A stretch of DNA of 64,000 nucleotides from Mycobacterium sp. GA-2829 (GCF_001499965.1 NZ_LQIT01000006.1:62001-126000), one strand, 5' to 3'; numbered from the stretch's first letter, positions 15,291 to 26,049 are shown. Notes: generated from the sequence alone by a model not told the origin. Numbers and translations are program-made.

Positions 15291-16550
15291 TTACGTTGGT
15301 TGTCTCACACGGATGCTCACGCACAGCGCCGCGGCGACGACACACAGACCGGCCGCCACGTAGAACGCGACGTCGTAGCCGCCGTTGGCGTCACGCACCC
15401 AACCCGCTCCTGCCGCGGCGACCGCCGCCCCGAGTTGGTGGGAGGCGAAGATCCAGCCGAACACGACCGGTGTGCGCGCACCGAAGTACTGCCGGCACAG
15501 GGCGATGGTCGGCGGGACGGTGGCCACCCAGTCCAGCCCGTAGAAGATGATGAACACCCAGGTGCCCGGGGTGGCGTCCGGGGAGAGGAGGGCCGGAAGC
15601 AGCAGCAGCGACAGCCCGCGGCCGGTGTAGTAGATGCCGAGCAGCACCCGCGGATCGACGCGGTCGGTGAGCCATCCGGAGAACACCGTGCCCGCGACAT
15701 CGAGCACGCCGATCGTGGCCAGCAGCCCGGCGGCGACCGTGGTCGGCATGCCGTGATCGTTGGCCGCCGGGATGAAGTGCGTGCCGATCAGACCATTGGT
15801 CGTCATACCGCAGATGGCGAAGCTGCCCGCCAGCAGCCAGAACGCCGGCACCCGGGCGCCGCGCAGCAGCCCGTCGAACGCGGCCCGGAACGTGCCCGTG
15901 GGCACGGCCTGCGGTTCCGCCGGACCCGTGGCGCCGTACGGCAACAGCCCCTTGTCGCCCGGGTGGTTGCGCATCAACACCGCGACCAGGGGCACGACGG
16001 CCAGCGCCGCCGCCGCGACGATCAGTGAAGCCCACCGCCAGCCGTGCGCCTCGGTCACCGCGGCGACGACGGGAAGGAAGATCAGCTGCCCGGTGGCGCT
16101 CGCGGCCGTCAGCACCCCGGTGACCAGTCCGCGGCGGGCGTCGAACCAGCGGGTGGCGACGGTCGCGACGAAGCCCATCGAGATCGCCCCGGTCCCGACG
16201 CCGACCAATACGCCCCATAGCAGTACGAGCTGCCAGCTCGCGGTCATCGTCACCGACAGCGATGAGCCCGCCGCGATCAGCAGCAGCGCCGTCGCCAGCA
16301 CGGGGCGGATACCGAAGCGGTCCATCAGCGCGGCGGCGAACGGTGCGGTCAGCCCGAACAGCGTCATGTTCACCGACATCGCCAGCCCGACGGTGCCGTG
16401 CGACCACCCGAACTCATGGTGCAGCGGGTTCATGAACACCCCGGGCACCGCGCGGAAGCCTGCGGCCCCGAGCAGGGCGACGAAACTCACCCCGGCTACC
16501 ACCCAGCCCCAGTGCAGACGTGTGCTTCGGTCGTCGGCGGTCAGCGTCAC
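15291..16550 (-). CDS. MFS transporter
   Basis: A ~419-residue major facilitator with twelve hydrophobic segments; visible hallmarks are the loop 2-3 motif ALMDRFGIRPVL and the repeat in the second half (WLTDRVDPRVLLG). The fold with an early GWVVAGVSFVALLG resembles the oxalate/formate or monocarboxylate-type MFS subgroup. A GTG at 16550 was chosen as the start since the frame upstream contains no membrane signature and would run toward the divergent gene; no clear ribosome-binding site is seen. It is divergent from a GlxA-type regulator, which may control it. Substrate unknown. Confidence 0.85.
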   Translation of the reverse strand: MTLTADDRSTRLHWGWVVAGVSFVALLGAAGFRAVPGVFMNPLHHEFGWSHGTVGLAMSVNMTLFGLTAPFAAALMDRFGIRPVLATALLLIAAGSSLSVTMTASWQLVLLWGVLVGVGTGAISMGFVATVATRWFDARRGLVTGVLTAASATGQLIFLPVVAAVTEAHGWRWASLIVAAAALAVVPLVAVLMRNHPGDKGLLPYGATGPAEPQAVPTGTFRAAFDGLLRGARVPAFWLLAGSFAICGMTTNGLIGTHFIPAANDHGMPTTVAAGLLATIGVLDVAGTVFSGWLTDRVDPRVLLGIYYTGRGLSLLLLPALLSPDATPGTWVFIIFYGLDWVATVPPTIALCRQYFGARTPVVFGWIFASHQLGAAVAAAGAGWVRDANGGYDVAFYVAAGLCVVAAALCVSIRVRQPT

Positions 16551-16632
16551 GAGAACACTGTGCCCGATCTCCGTCAACCGGGACCAGTGGCATGAATGAC
16601 ATGATTCGTCAAAGACGTGCCAAACTGGCGGT

Positions 16633-17589
16633 GTGCATCGCGTCGCCGTTCTGCTCCTGCCGCCGGTCGTCGGCTTCGACGCGGCCATCGCGCCGACGCT
16701 GTTCGGCAGTGCCGCCGACGCGCAGGGGCGGCCGCTCTACGACGTGGTGACGTGCGGGCTGTCGCGGGCCGCCGTGCCGTCGACGAACGGGTTCGGGATC
16801 GTCCCGACCGCCGGACCCGAGGCGCTCACCGACGCCGACACCGTCGTGATCCCGGGCACCCGCTACCGGCCCGCGCGGGTGGACGGGGTCCTCCCGGGTC
16901 CGGTGACGCAGGCGCTGGCCGGGATCCGCCCGGGCACGCGCCTGGTGTCGATCTGTACCGGCGCCTTCGTCCTGGCCGCCGCCGGCCTGCTCGACGGCAG
17001 GCCCGCCACCACCCACTGGCAGTTCGCCGACGACATGCGGCGGCTGCACCCGGCCGTTCAGCTCGACGAGAACGTGCTGTTCGTCGACGACGGCGACGTG
17101 CTCACGTCGGCGGGGCTGGCGGCCGGAATCGACCTGTGCCTGCACATCATCCGGTCCGACCACGGCGCGCAGGTGGCCAACAGGGTCGCCCGCTACTGCG
17201 TGGTGCCGCCGTGGCGCGAGGGCGGTCAGGCGCAGTTCATCGACCGGCATGTCGACGCCTGCGACCACGCGTCGACCGCGGCCACCCGTGAGTGGGCGCT
17301 GCACCACCTCGACGAGGAGCTGACAGTGCAGCGGATGGCGGCCCACGCGCGGATGAGCACACGCACCTTCAACCGGCGGTTCCGCGAGGAGACGGGGCAG
17401 GCGCCGGGTGCGTGGATCCGCAGCAGGCGCGTCGACCGGGCGCGCGAACTGCTCGAGTCGCGCGATCTGCCGGTGGACGAGGTGGCCCGGCTCTCCGGTC
17501 TCGGCTCGGCGGGCAATCTCCGCCACCACCTGCGCCGCGGCGTCGGCATGTCGCCGACGAGTTATCGCAAGGTGTACCAGGGCGCCTGA
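16633..17589 (+). CDS. GlxA-type regulator (DJ-1/PfpI domain plus AraC helix-turn-helix)
   Basis: A 318-residue regulator. Residues ~1-185 form a DJ-1/PfpI-like domain with the elbow sequence LVSICTGAFVLAAAGLLDG, in which Cys occupies the nucleophile position; residues ~215-318 form the AraC-family DNA-binding domain (HARMSTRTFNRRFREETG and RLSGLGSAGNLRHHLRRGVG, each cited in part). GlxA-type regulators usually control nearby catabolic or transport genes, and the divergent MFS gene is the likely target. The start GTG at 16633 is weakly supported. Confidence 0.9.
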   Translation: MHRVAVLLLPPVVGFDAAIAPTLFGSAADAQGRPLYDVVTCGLSRAAVPSTNGFGIVPTAGPEALTDADTVVIPGTRYRPARVDGVLPGPVTQALAGIRPGTRLVSICTGAFVLAAAGLLDGRPATTHWQFADDMRRLHPAVQLDENVLFVDDGDVLTSAGLAAGIDLCLHIIRSDHGAQVANRVARYCVVPPWREGGQAQFIDRHVDACDHASTAATREWALHHLDEELTVQRMAAHARMSTRTFNRRFREETGQAPGAWIRSRRVDRARELLESRDLPVDEVARLSGLGSAGNLRHHLRRGVGMSPTSYRKVYQGA

Positions 17590-17605
17590 CCGGCCGCCGC
17601 CTACC

Positions 17606-18127
17606 ATGACGGCCATGCCCGAACCGCTGATCGTCGCGCTGCGCGAACATGCCCCCGAACTCGACGAGACGGCGTGGGTCGCGCCGAATGCCGCGGTCAT
17701 CGGGTGGGTGACGCTATCGCCCAAGTCCAGCGTCTGGTACGGCGCCACGCTGCGCGCCGAGGTCGAACCCATCCGGATCGGCGCCGGCTCCAACATCCAG
17801 GACGGCGTGACCATCCACGTCGACCCGGGCTTCCCGGCCACCATCGGCGCCGACGTCAGCGTCGGGCACAACGCCGTTCTGCACGGATGCACGATCGAGG
17901 ACGGCTGCCTGATCGGGATGGGCGCGGTCGTGCTCAACGGCGCCAAGATCGGCCGCGGCTCACTGGTCGCCGCCGGCGCGGTGGTGGCCCAGGGCGTCGA
18001 GGTCCCGCCGGGCTCGCTGGTCGCCGGGGTGCCCGGCAAGGTGCGCCGCGAACTGAGCGACCAGGAGATCGAGGGCAACCGCACGAACGCCGTGCTCTAC
18101 CAGCATCTGGTCGACGTCCACCGCTGA
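17606..18127 (+). CDS. Gamma-class carbonic anhydrase / hexapeptide-repeat protein
   Basis: A 173-residue left-handed beta-helix protein. Hexapeptide repeats run from about residue 25 to 140 (VGHNAVLHGCTIEDG, GMGAVVLNGAKIG, VAAGAVVAQGVEVPPG). Three histidines at the expected metal positions are seen in VTIHVDPG, SVGHNAV and VLHGCT, the zinc ligands of gamma-carbonic anhydrases such as YrdA/CaiE relatives. The start is ATG 17606 or 17615, both in frame and with no strong ribosome-binding site; the N terminus is MTAMPEP or MPEP. It lies 16 bases after the regulator gene, in the same direction. Confidence 0.85.
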   Translation: MTAMPEPLIVALREHAPELDETAWVAPNAAVIGWVTLSPKSSVWYGATLRAEVEPIRIGAGSNIQDGVTIHVDPGFPATIGADVSVGHNAVLHGCTIEDGCLIGMGAVVLNGAKIGRGSLVAAGAVVAQGVEVPPGSLVAGVPGKVRRELSDQEIEGNRTNAVLYQHLVDVHR

Positions 18128-18174
18128 CCCGGGCAAACCGATTCCGATCCGGGGGACCTGGGTACCTAGGGACG

Positions 18175-19323
18175 GTGAAGAACCAGCGAGTGCTCGTCAC
18201 CGGCGCCACAGGATATGTCGGATCGCGCCTGGTCAGCGCCCTTGTGGACGCGGGCGCGGACGTCGTGGTGGCCAGCCGCAACCCCTCGCGGCTGCGGTCT
18301 TTCGGGTGGTACGACGATGTGACGTCGGTCGCACTCGATGCGCAGCAACCGCAATCGGTGAAGCAGGCACTGGCCGACGCGGGCTCGGTCGACGTCATCT
18401 ACTACCTGGTGCACGCCATCGGCCAGCCCGATTTCCGTGACGCCGACAACCGGGCCGCGGCCAACGTCGCCGAGGCCGCGCGCGAGGCCGGGGTGCGCCG
18501 CATCGTCTACCTCGGCGGCTTCGTGCCCACCGACGACACGCTGTCCGAACACCTCGCCAGCCGCGCCGAGGTCGCCGAGGCGCTGACCGTCGAGGGCGGA
18601 CCCGACGTGGTGTGGCTGGGTGCGGCGATCATCATCGGCGCCGGCTCCACGTCCTTCGAGATGCTGCGCTACGTCGCCGACCGATTCCTGGTGCTGCCGC
18701 TGCCGAAGTGGGCGGCCAACCCGATCGACCCGATCTCCATCCGCGACGCCCTGCACTATCTGGTGGCCGCCGCCGACGTCGACAAGGTGCCCGCCGGCTC
18801 CTACGACATCCACGGCCCCGAGACCACCACCTACGGCGAACTGCTGCAGACCTACGCGCGGGTCGCCGGCCGGCGCCGCGCCCCGCTGCCGGTACGCGGG
18901 GTCGACACCTCCGTCGTCTCCCACCTCAGCGGGCTGGTGCTGCCGGTCCCCGCCGGGCTTGCCGGTGACCTGATCGAATCCCTCGACCACCCGATGACCG
19001 CCTCGAAGGACGGGCTGGGCGACTACGTCGACGCCCCCTCGGGCGGGCTGACCGGTGTCGAGGAGGCCATGCGCCGGTCGCTGTCCCCGCAGCGGGCCAG
19101 GCCGGTCAACGCGCTGGTCGACGTGCACCACCTCGCCGACACGGATCCGGACTGGGCCGGCGGCGACAACGAACGCATCGCGCGGCTGGCGCGGACGGTG
19201 ACACCACCGATCGCGCGGCCTGCGCTCGGACTGCTCTGTCTGGTCCCCGGTCCGGTCGCGGCGGCGATGCGCACGGGCCTGGACACCCTCGTCAACCTGG
19301 TACCGAAAGGGCATTCGGCATGA
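18175..19323 (+). CDS. NAD(P)H-binding (atypical SDR/NmrA-like) protein
   Basis: A 382-residue Rossmann protein beginning VLVTGATGYVGSRLVSALV with NADPH-type ASRNP after strand 2 and no classical YxxxK visible in the usual place (YYLVHAIGQ instead), so it belongs to the atypical SDR group of NAD(P)-binding proteins. The C-terminal half (after ~270) is specific to this actinobacterial branch. Start GTG at 18175. Its stop overlaps the start of the CPBP protease gene by four bases (ATGA), implying coupled expression. Enzymatic substrate unknown. Confidence 0.82.
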   Translation: MKNQRVLVTGATGYVGSRLVSALVDAGADVVVASRNPSRLRSFGWYDDVTSVALDAQQPQSVKQALADAGSVDVIYYLVHAIGQPDFRDADNRAAANVAEAAREAGVRRIVYLGGFVPTDDTLSEHLASRAEVAEALTVEGGPDVVWLGAAIIIGAGSTSFEMLRYVADRFLVLPLPKWAANPIDPISIRDALHYLVAAADVDKVPAGSYDIHGPETTTYGELLQTYARVAGRRRAPLPVRGVDTSVVSHLSGLVLPVPAGLAGDLIESLDHPMTASKDGLGDYVDAPSGGLTGVEEAMRRSLSPQRARPVNALVDVHHLADTDPDWAGGDNERIARLARTVTPPIARPALGLLCLVPGPVAAAMRTGLDTLVNLVPKGHSA

Positions 19324-20084
19324 CCGAAACCGAGCATTCGACGTCACCGACGCCAGCGCCGTGCGACGAACGAAACGGTTTCTTCCAGGAGGCACGGCGC
19401 GTCGTCGGCAGCGTCGCCGCGCCGGCGGGGGAGTGGCCCGCGGTGATCCGCCGCCGCCGGATCATCGTCGCGATCTTCGTCGTCATCGGCTTCGGGCTGC
19501 TCGGCTACTCGCTGTCCATCCCGCCCGGTGACCCTGACTTCTACTGGTTCACCGCCGGGCTGGCCGTCTGGTGGACCCTCGGCGCATTCCTGTCCGGCCC
19601 GATTCACATGGGCCGCATATGTTTTCGGGGACGCAATCAGCGGCCGGTGATCACCGGCACCGCCGTCGGGCTGCTGTTGGGTGCGGCGTTCATCGTCGCC
19701 GGGCTGGTGGCGCGCGAGATCCCGCTGATGAGCGAGTACGCCGTCAAGGTGCTCGAACACGCCAATGTCGGCGCGCTGTGGCTGGTCGTCGTCATCACCG
19801 TGGTCAACGGGCTGGCCGAGGAGCTGTTCTTCCGAGGGGCGCTCTACAGCTCGCTGGGCAACCGGTGGAACGGCTGGTGGGCGGTGCTCTGGTCGACGGC
19901 GGTCTACGTGCTGGTGACCGGCGTGAGCACGCAGAACTTCATGTTGGCGATCGCGGCCATCGTGCTGGGCACGGTGTGCGCGCTGGAACGCCGCGCGACC
20001 GGGGGAGTGCTCGCCCCCATGCTGACCCACTTCTTCTGGGGTCTGGTCATGGTGCTCGCGCTGCCCCCGATCTTCGGGGTCTAA
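19320..20084 (+). CDS. CPBP-family intramembrane metalloprotease
   Basis: A 254-residue membrane protein with a ~45-residue cytoplasmic N terminus and about six hydrophobic segments. The CPBP (Abi/CAAX protease and bacteriocin-processing) motif 1 is NGLAEELFFRGALY and the later conserved histidine is in LTHFFWG, giving the glutamates and histidine of the glutamic protease active site. Function in mycobacteria is unknown. The ATG overlaps the stop of the preceding NAD(P)H-binding protein gene. Its stop overlaps the stop of the convergent MFS gene. Confidence 0.87.
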   Translation: MTETEHSTSPTPAPCDERNGFFQEARRVVGSVAAPAGEWPAVIRRRRIIVAIFVVIGFGLLGYSLSIPPGDPDFYWFTAGLAVWWTLGAFLSGPIHMGRICFRGRNQRPVITGTAVGLLLGAAFIVAGLVAREIPLMSEYAVKVLEHANVGALWLVVVITVVNGLAEELFFRGALYSSLGNRWNGWWAVLWSTAVYVLVTGVSTQNFMLAIAAIVLGTVCALERRATGGVLAPMLTHFFWGLVMVLALPPIFGV

Positions 20085-21349
20085 CGCAGCGGGTTGGCCA
20101 GCTCGTCGCGCGGCATGCGCGCCGCGGTGACCGCGACCGCCGCGAGCAGTACCGGCGCGACGCCGGCGACCAGGAAGATCGTCTCCATCGACACGATCTT
20201 CGACAGCGGGCCGACGACGGCGAACGACACCGGCATGAAGACCAGCGAGACGAAGAAGTCCAGGCTGGACACCCGGCCGAGCATCGCCGTCGGCACCCGG
20301 CGCTGCAGCAGCGTGCCCCAGATGACCATGCCGGCACCGTCGGTCACCCCGACGACGAACGTGGCGGCGGCCATCAGCGGGAACGAACTCGTGGTGCCGA
20401 TGACCACCAGCGGGAGTGAGCCGGCGCCCCACATCGTCATCATCACCGTCAGGTAGCGCCGCGGCATGCGCGCCGAGGAGACCGCGAGCGCGCCGAGCGC
20501 ACTGCCCACCCCGAAGAACGCGAGGATGAAGCCGTAGGCGCGGGCACCGTCGGCGAATCGCTGCTGGGCGATGAACGGCAGCAGCACCTCGATCGGGCCG
20601 ATCACGACGAGTACGAACACGCTCGCGAAGAGCAGCGTCGACAGCAGCCACGGGGTGCGGACCATGAAGCCGAACCCGTCGCGCAGATCGTGCAGGACGT
20701 GGGTGTGGGCCGCCGGTTGCCGTGCGGTCCGCGCCGGGCGGGTGGCCAGCAGGAGCAGCAGCCCGGAACCAAACAGGACCGCGACCACGGTGGCGCCGAT
20801 CGACGGCAGGGTGGCGCCGACGACCATGCCCGCGACGGCGGGGCCGACCGACCGCTGCATGACCGGGCGGACGACGCCTTCGACGCCGTTGGCGGCGAGG
20901 AGCTGGTCGGCGGGCAGGATGCGCGGGAGGATCGCGCTGTAGGCGGGGAAGAAGAACGCCGCGGCGATGCCGAGTACCGCGGCGGCCACCGCCAGATGCC
21001 AGATGCGCAAGGCGCCAACGGTTCCGAGAACGGCGATGGTGGCTACGGCGGCGAAGTTGACCGCTTCGACGACGATGATGATGGCCCGTTGGCTGAACCG
21101 GTCGGCGGCGATCCCGCCGACGAGCACGAACGCGACCAGGCCGGTGCCGAGGCAGGTCGCGACCAGTGACAGGGCGGCGGGATCGTTGTCGAGGGCGATG
21201 ACCTGCAGGGCCATCACCACCGTCCACATGCCCTCGGCGAAGATCGACAGGGAGACGGCCGCGATCAGCAAGCGGTACTCGCGGGAGGCGAAGGGTGCGA
21301 GCACGCGCCATCGACCGGCCGGTCGCTGGTTCAGGGTTGGCGTGCTCAT
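20081..21349 (-). CDS. MFS transporter (MFS_3-type efflux family)
   Basis: A 422-residue major facilitator of the enterobactin exporter/tetracycline-like MFS_3 type: FASREYRLLIAAVSLSIFAEG at the first helix (cited in part), GGIAADRFSQRAIIIV in loop 2-3 and SLDFFVSLVFMPVSFA in helix 11. Twelve hydrophobic segments are visible. The frame is open to 21760 but the region before ATG 21349 is low-complexity shadow sequence of the HicB gene, so the start is MSTPTLNQRPAG. The four final bases overlap the convergent CPBP gene. Substrate unknown. Confidence 0.87.
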   Translation of the reverse strand: MSTPTLNQRPAGRWRVLAPFASREYRLLIAAVSLSIFAEGMWTVVMALQVIALDNDPAALSLVATCLGTGLVAFVLVGGIAADRFSQRAIIIVVEAVNFAAVATIAVLGTVGALRIWHLAVAAAVLGIAAAFFFPAYSAILPRILPADQLLAANGVEGVVRPVMQRSVGPAVAGMVVGATLPSIGATVVAVLFGSGLLLLLATRPARTARQPAAHTHVLHDLRDGFGFMVRTPWLLSTLLFASVFVLVVIGPIEVLLPFIAQQRFADGARAYGFILAFFGVGSALGALAVSSARMPRRYLTVMMTMWGAGSLPLVVIGTTSSFPLMAAATFVVGVTDGAGMVIWGTLLQRRVPTAMLGRVSSLDFFVSLVFMPVSFAVVGPLSKIVSMETIFLVAGVAPVLLAAVAVTAARMPRDELANPLR

Positions 21350-21386
21350 CTTTCGATGATCCCGCGCCCGTCCAACGATTTTCGGC

Positions 21387-21731
21387 TCAGAAGAGGTCGC
21401 TGAGTGAGGGTAGGCGGCCGGCGAGTTTGGTGATGGCCCACTGGTTGAGGGACACGTTCTGCTCGGCGGCTTCCACCGTGAGCCGACTGTGGAGTTCAGG
21501 GGAGGCGCGGACGACGAAGGTGCCGCTGTACTGCTTGTCGGAGAGGGAGGGCGGCGGGTCCACACCGTTGGCGTGGTAGTGGCCGAGCTCGTTGGCGATC
21601 TCGCGTTCGATGTTCGTGATGGCTTCCGCGGCGGTGGCGCCGCGCTCGACACGGCCGGGGAACTCGAGACAGCGCCCCTCGTATTCGCCTCTGCTGGGCG
21701 ACCATTCGGCTCGATAGGTGTAGGACGGCAT
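21387..21731 (-). CDS. HicB-family protein, no HicA partner seen
   Basis: A 114-residue protein. The N-terminal half (residues 1-55) is a HicB/RNase H-like domain (EWSPSRGEYEGRCLEFPG, ATAAEAITNIE). The C-terminal part (75-112) is a ribbon-helix-helix of HicB type (FVVRASPELHSRLTVEAAEQ then NVSLNQWAITKLAG). HicB proteins are antitoxins and autorepressors for the RNA-cleaving HicA. No HicA-like ORF (a ~60-residue dsRBD-fold protein with an active His) is seen on either side, so it is an orphan or an independent regulator. Confidence 0.8.
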   Translation of the reverse strand: MPSYTYRAEWSPSRGEYEGRCLEFPGRVERGATAAEAITNIEREIANELGHYHANGVDPPPSLSDKQYSGTFVVRASPELHSRLTVEAAEQNVSLNQWAITKLAGRLPSLSDLF

Positions 21732-21773
21732 GGCCTGATGATGGCGCAGGGGTGTGACAATTCTGCCCGCGTC

Positions 21774-22013
21774 GCCGGGCGCGCGGCGTCAGGTGCGCGC
21801 GCCGGAAGGGGATGTCGTCTTCAGTTCTGATGTCGCGGGTGCTATCAGCTAGCGCCGGCGATATCGGTTCTGAAGGTCACATGTGTTCCGGGCGCGCGGC
21901 GCCGGAAGGGGATGTCGTCTTCGGTTCTGATGTCGCGGGTGCTATCAGCTATCGCCGGTGGATATCGAAAACGGAGGTGGCATGTGTTCCGGGCGCGCGG
22001 CGCCGGAACCCCC
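21774..22013. repeat. Intergenic tandem repeat, ~100-bp unit
   Basis: The segment GCCGGAAGGGGATGTCGTCT begins at 21801 and again at 21901; the 100 bases after each copy match closely (TGTCGCGGGTGCTATCAGCT, then a diverged stretch, then CATGTGTTCCGGGCGCGCGG). A third partial copy starts at 22002 and a degenerate one precedes 21801. This is a minisatellite between the HicB and crotonase genes. No coding frame is supported in it. Confidence 0.85.
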
Positions 22014-22018
22014 TGCCC

Positions 22019-22837
22019 TCAGTGATCGGTGAACGACGCGCTGCGGCGTTCCTGGAACGCCCGCGTGCCCTCGCGGAAATCGTGCGACGCGAGCAGCGCC
22101 AGCTGCCCCTCCGTCTCACGCCCCAACGCACCCTCGAGCTCCGTCAGCGTCGCCGCGTTGATCGCCTGCTTCGTCTTCCGAAGTGCCACCGCGGGACCGG
22201 ATTTCAGCGTCTCCAGCACCTTGTCCACCTCGGCGTCGAACTCCTCTGCGGGGTGCACCGACGTCACCAGCCCCCATTCGTACGCCTCGCGCGCCGTGAT
22301 CCGCTCCGCCAACAGCGCCATCCGCATCGCCCGGATCCGGCCCACCGCCGCGGCGAACAACGCCGACGCACCCCCGTCGGGCATCAACCCGATCTTGGTG
22401 AACGCCAACATAAAAAACGCCTTCTCCGACGCCAATACGACATCCGACGCCAATGCCAACGACGCACCCACACCGGCCGCCGGGCCCTGCACCACCGCCA
22501 CCACCGGCTTCGGCGCCGCGACGATCGACCGCACCGCCCGGTTGGCCGCATCGAGCACCGCGTTGATGCCGATCTCCTGCTTCTTGGCCTGATCGTCCTC
22601 GCTGATGCCCGCCCCGGAGCTGAACCCGCGCCCGGCCCCGCCCAGCCGCACCACCTTCACCGCCAGATCGCCGGCCGCCTTGTCCAGCGTGTCCGCGATG
22701 CCGTCCAGCATCTCGGCGGTCAGCGAGTTGAGGCTGTCCGGCCGGTTGAGCGTCACCGAAAGCACCCCGTCGTCGAGTGCGACGATGAGGTCGTCAATGC
22801 TCACGTACGTGCCGGTAGCGGAGTCGGTGGTCGTCAT
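22019..22837 (-). CDS. Crotonase-family protein (EchA10/EchA11-like) lacking both hydratase glutamates
   Basis: A 272-residue enoyl-CoA hydratase/isomerase fold protein. The oxyanion-hole segments are GRGFSSGAGI and GPAAGVGASLALASD, but the position of the first catalytic Glu is Ser (GASL) and the second is Thr (AFTKIGLMPDGG). The PDGG segment with Asp is typical of isomerase-type or PaaG-like members, so hydration is unlikely to be its main activity. The ATG at 22837 (MTTTDSATGT) has GAAGG upstream. It is divergent from mcr, as echA10 is in M. tuberculosis by memory. Confidence 0.85.
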   Translation of the reverse strand: MTTTDSATGTYVSIDDLIVALDDGVLSVTLNRPDSLNSLTAEMLDGIADTLDKAAGDLAVKVVRLGGAGRGFSSGAGISEDDQAKKQEIGINAVLDAANRAVRSIVAAPKPVVAVVQGPAAGVGASLALASDVVLASEKAFFMLAFTKIGLMPDGGASALFAAAVGRIRAMRMALLAERITAREAYEWGLVTSVHPAEEFDAEVDKVLETLKSGPAVALRKTKQAINAATLTELEGALGRETEGQLALLASHDFREGTRAFQERRSASFTDH

Positions 22838-22936
22838 GGCTACACCTTCGCATGAGTGGGTCAAGGCCCGTGGCCGGTCGAGAAGGTTATATAAGTAAGC
22901 TATGTCGCGGTCAACTACTCCGAAGGGGCGGTAGAA

Positions 22937-24028
22937 ATGGCGGGACCACTGCAGGGACTGCGTGTTGTGGAATTGGCCGGTATCGGCCCCGGCCCGCACG
23001 CGGCCATGATCCTCGGCGATCTGGGTGCGGACGTCGTCCGCATCGAACGGCCCGGTAAGGGCCCCGGTATCCAGACCAAGGGTCGTGACCAGCTGTTACG
23101 CAACCGCCGGTCGGTCGGCGCCAACCTCAAGACCGACGAGGGCCGCGACCTGGTGCTCAAGCTCATCGCCAAGGCCGACGTCCTCATCGAGGGCTTCCGC
23201 CCGGGCGTCACCGAACGCCTCGGCCTCGGCCCCGAGGACTGCGCCAAGGTCAACGAACGGCTCATCTACGGCCGGATGACCGGCTGGGGCCAGACCGGGC
23301 CGCGCAGCCAGCAGGCCGGCCACGACATCAACTACATCTCGCTCAACGGTGTGCTGCACGCGGTCGGGCGCAAGGGCGAACGCCCGGTCCCGCCGCTGAA
23401 CCTGGCCGGTGACTTCGGCGGCGGCTCGATGTTCCTGCTCGTCGGCATCCTGTCGGCGCTGTGGGAGCGCGAACGCTCCGGCAAGGGGCAGGTCGTCGAC
23501 GCCGCGATGGTCGACGGATCCAGCGTGCTGGCCCAGATGATGTGGGCGTTCCGCTCGATGGGCATGTGGTCCGACGAACGCGGCGTCAACATGCTCGACA
23601 CCGGCGCCCCCTACTACGACACCTACGAGTGCTCCGACGGCCGCTACGTCGCCGTCGGCGCGATCGAGCCGCAGTTCTACGCCGAACTGCTCGACAAGCT
23701 CGGCCTCGACCCGGCCGGACTGCCCGATCAGAACGACATGAGCCGCTGGCCCGAACTGCGCGAGGCGCTCACCAAGGCGTTCGCCGAACACGACCGCGAC
23801 CACTGGACCAAGGTCTTCGCCGGCAGCGACGCCTGCTGCACTCCGGTGCTGTCGTTCGCGGAGGTGGAGCAGGAACCGCACAACACCGAACGCGACACCT
23901 TCTACCGCGAAGGTGACTTCCTGTTCCCGGCGCCCGCCCCGCGGTTCTCCCGCACCGTGCCCGCCACCCCGACGCCGCCCGGTGTGCCCGGCGGCGACAC
24001 CGAAGCAGTTCTCAACGACTGGGTCTGA
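22937..24028 (+). CDS. mcr: Alpha-methylacyl-CoA racemase
   Basis: A 363-residue CoA-transferase family III enzyme that interconverts (R)- and (S)-2-methylacyl-CoA, needed to degrade branched side chains such as that of cholesterol and phytanoyl chains. The N terminus [20 protein letters not shown] matches M. tuberculosis MCR as I recall it. The catalytic pair of that enzyme corresponds to His129 (QQAGHDINY) and Asp159 (LAGDFGGGS) here. Start ATG at 22937. It is followed by an SDR gene (42-bp gap) and a nitronate monooxygenase-type gene, forming a probable operon, and is divergent from the crotonase gene. Confidence 0.95.
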   Translation: MAGPLQGLRVVELAGIGPGPHAAMILGDLGADVVRIERPGKGPGIQTKGRDQLLRNRRSVGANLKTDEGRDLVLKLIAKADVLIEGFRPGVTERLGLGPEDCAKVNERLIYGRMTGWGQTGPRSQQAGHDINYISLNGVLHAVGRKGERPVPPLNLAGDFGGGSMFLLVGILSALWERERSGKGQVVDAAMVDGSSVLAQMMWAFRSMGMWSDERGVNMLDTGAPYYDTYECSDGRYVAVGAIEPQFYAELLDKLGLDPAGLPDQNDMSRWPELREALTKAFAEHDRDHWTKVFAGSDACCTPVLSFAEVEQEPHNTERDTFYREGDFLFPAPAPRFSRTVPATPTPPGVPGGDTEAVLNDWV

Positions 24029-24070
24029 AGCTGAACCAACACGACCGAAACAACAGAAAGGTATGTGCGA

Positions 24071-25818
<1,748 letters not shown>

Positions 25819-25863
25819 CGCCGGTCAACCCTTGTACCCGCAAGGGGGCAGCAAACGGCTGAA

Positions 25864-25895
25864 GAACACGCGCGCCCGCACGGGCGCGCGTGTTC
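25864..25895. terminator. 15-bp perfect hairpin terminator
   Basis: GAACACGCGCGCCCG (25864-25878) and CGGGCGCGCGTGTTC (25881-25895) pair perfectly with a 2-nt gap in the sequence (so a slightly smaller effective stem). It lies after the mcr operon and overlaps the stop codon of a small minus-strand ORF. Confidence 0.8.
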
Positions 25896-26049
25896 ATCCC
25901 GCTTGAGCCAGCGGGGTCCAGTCTTCGAGCTGCTCGGAGGTGTCGCCCTCGACGAGGAAATCCCCGTGGTAGAGCGCCTCGAAATCAACCTTGATGACAT
26001 CGGCACTGGTGTCGTCGATCCACATGCCAATGAGCGTATGAGTCACCAT
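25894..26049 (-). CDS. Small hypothetical protein (43-51 aa)
   Basis: An open frame of 51 codons from ATG 26049, or 43 from ATG 26025 (MWIDDTSADVIKVDFEAL, ending EDWTPLAQAG). It is strongly acidic and reads like a folded small protein rather than random translation, with mostly G/C third positions. No good ribosome-binding site precedes either ATG. The stop lies in the hairpin after the mcr operon. Family not recognised. Confidence 0.4.
   Translation of the reverse strand: MVTHTLIGMWIDDTSADVIKVDFEALYHGDFLVEGDTSEQLEDWTPLAQAG

Noticed and set aside
19344..21311. 655-codon minus-strand frame over CPBP and MFS genes
   Set aside because: Arg/Gly/Asp-rich shadow of the two MFS and CPBP genes; no functional motif.
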